Assembly: GCA_030268105.1 (NCBI GenBank)
Contig: BSDZ01000013.1
Span: forward strand, 1,097,001-1,161,000
Direction: 5' to 3'
DNA: 64,000 nt
From: Volvox africanus
Taxonomy: Eukaryota > Chlorophyta > Chlorophyceae > Chlamydomonadales > Volvocaceae
In this document: one piece after another, positions 63,101-64,000 of the stretch
Numbering within the stretch: position 1 is the stretch's first letter
How the letters are laid out: the number at the start of each line of letters is the position of its first letter
Notes under the pieces: model-generated
The model's input: the letters and a program-made list of their open reading frames with translations, nothing else
Told to the model about the DNA's origin: nothing
Databases searched by the model: none
Position numbers and translations under genes: made by a program

Positions 63101-63735
63101 AGGTTAGTCCTGACACCGTTACGAAGGTTAAAATTTTTATTTCTTAGAGTTGCCAAGGCTTATATGTATATATACTGGTTGCATAGAGGTGGCGCGTATC
63201 CGTCCCTTTTCGCCCTTCGACACTACCTGGACATAAAAGTCGCGCGCCGTATGCGGCCAGGATTCCGAAGGCAAATCTTTCTGCAGGCCAAGTTATAATT
63301 GCATGATGAACGAGGAAACCACTCGCTTGTTATGTATCGGGAAGTTGCCGCGCCCACGTTGCCGGCAGAAAGCAGTCAGCAATTCGGAACAGGGGACGTT
63401 ATCCATGACACATTCCCAAATATACGGAGCTACCGGTAGACTACTTTCCAAGGTGCAATGCTAATAGTCTGGATTCTGATGTGGATTGCAACGCCAGAAA
63501 TGAGCAGTACCCGTAAGGCGAAGGACGTATTTACCTGTAATGAGCCCCAGAGCCGAAGGGCGCGACATAACGGCTTATGATCCTTAAAATGCTTTCGTTG
63601 ACAGTCCTGGTTGCAGTACCACGCACTGTCACAGGCCCCGCAACGCAGCAGTTTGCCTGGTGCGACAGCACAGCAAGCTGCACAAGCAGCCCCAGTGTTG
63701 ACCACGTGCGGCGGATCCATAGCTATGGATGCCAT
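60150..63735 (-). CDS. MYND zinc-finger / MSS51-like C-terminal domain protein
   Basis: Four exons in phase: 63735-63535, 62875-62183, 61891-61001, 60212-60150 (615 aa). Exon 1 encodes a MYND finger (CAACCAVAPGKLLRCGACDS, then WYCNQDCQRKHFKDHKPLC). Exon 2 has a second Cys/His cluster (VKCSVCMRTR ... CCPHCHWGWVCNEHREAY). Exon 3 carries the MSS51-type domain: SRSHFEIHVLGAS, LHVAFVGPEL, RRPDVAVAFNSGIS, LIRHRVPVVFTSYND and NPFRALEPVSEP; exon 4 ends it with VDTFYYQNYYWWCGRARASG. A Gly/Ala/Asn-rich insert splits the domain. In fungi Mss51 is a mitochondrial COX1 translation factor; the algal role is unknown and need not be the same. The start is the first ATG (a second lies 15 nt downstream). The exon 3 donor lies in the first unit of a 90-bp tandem repeat. 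Confidence 0.9.
60451..61082. repeat. 90-bp tandem repeat, 7 copies, spanning an exon-intron junction
   Basis: Units begin at 60451, 60541, 60631, 60721, 60811, 60902 and 60992; two units are 91 bp through one extra G (GGGGCCCC for GGGCCCC). On the minus strand each unit carries the end of MYND-gene exon 3 (NPFRALEPVSEPSQ) followed by its splice donor CAG|GTGGGT. The sequence is nearly identical across units. Confidence 0.98.
61943..61981. repeat. (GGGAT)n pentanucleotide repeat, intronic
   Basis: About seven copies of GGGAT in the intron between MYND-gene exons 2 and 3; same pentamer family as 17388-17418. Confidence 0.95.
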
Positions 63736-64000
63736 AACAATAACCGTAGATATTTCAGTCTATTCAGATAAACTGTCAAGTTAGGAACCTTTAACCTTCC
63801 TTCCAACCAATCGTTTTGGGGCCTTACAATATGATTGATTACATGTTTACATTACTTGCATACAATATTTCGCTTAATGCGAGACTTATGGCTCACTTGA
63901 GGGCTTCAGCTCAGAATCCGTACTGTTTCAACTGTCACCAGCGATTACCTTCGGGCAGGCCTCGAAACTAGCTGTTTTCTTTGAAATGCTCTCAAGCATA
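63736..64000. other. Upstream of the MYND gene
   Basis: 265 bp to the window end, presumably 5' UTR/promoter of the MYND/MSS51 gene; no specific motif is seen. Confidence 0.4.

Noticed and set aside
1..64000. tRNA genes, intact rRNA operons, snRNAs, telomere repeats, CRISPR arrays
   Set aside because: Looked for typical boxes and repeats by eye and found none; a tRNAscan/Infernal run would be needed to exclude diverged ones.

Overview
This is nuclear DNA from a eukaryote, most likely a chlorophyte green alga of the Chlamydomonadales/Volvocales type. The evidence is intron-dense genes with GT-AG introns and some exons of only 18-36 nt, preference for C/G-ending codons, Ala/Gly/Ser/Gln-rich inserts, abundant simple repeats inside introns, a plant-type cytosolic pyruvate kinase, an HslU ATPase with a long N-terminal extension, a MYND/MSS51 protein, and a receptor-like kinase of the style common in volvocine algae. 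No operon, CRISPR array or prokaryotic feature is present. The species assignment is an inference.

Layout, left to right. (1) <1-3452, minus: a large protein with a possible TIR-like/SHW-type region, running off the left edge. (2) 6004-9978, minus: mannose-6-phosphate isomerase. One of its introns holds a 97.5%-identical copy of a pyruvate kinase exon. (3) 13285-20271, minus: a complete 14-exon pyruvate kinase. (4) 20869-25942, plus: HslU, divergent from pyruvate kinase across a 597-bp shared promoter interval. (5) 29389-30745, plus: an unrecognised two-exon gene. (6) 34246-42471, minus: a coiled-coil plus leucine-rich-repeat protein of about 1150 aa. (7) 43040-44419, minus: a partly resolved gene of unknown function, with a long antiparallel ORF, and an orphan plus-strand terminal exon at 45516-45668. 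(8) 46476-56615, plus: a receptor-like protein kinase with 17 exons, whose introns carry a perfect 89-bp inverted repeat, two copies of a dispersed element and large microsatellites. (9) ~58102-58450, plus: a diverged eukaryotic LSU (28S-type) rRNA fragment. (10) 60150-63735, minus: a MYND zinc-finger/MSS51-like protein with a seven-copy 90-bp tandem repeat straddling its last exon-intron junction.

The genes do not form one pathway. Pyruvate kinase (end of glycolysis) and phosphomannose isomerase (entry to mannose/GDP-sugar metabolism) are housekeeping carbon enzymes. HslU is an unfoldase for organellar proteolysis. The kinase is a membrane signalling protein. I found no obvious new multi-gene system. 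The most unusual features are structural: exon shuffling into an intron, a multiplied splice donor, long foldbacks, and an rRNA relic. Exon models were checked by hand for splice signals and frame; transcript data are needed to confirm them.
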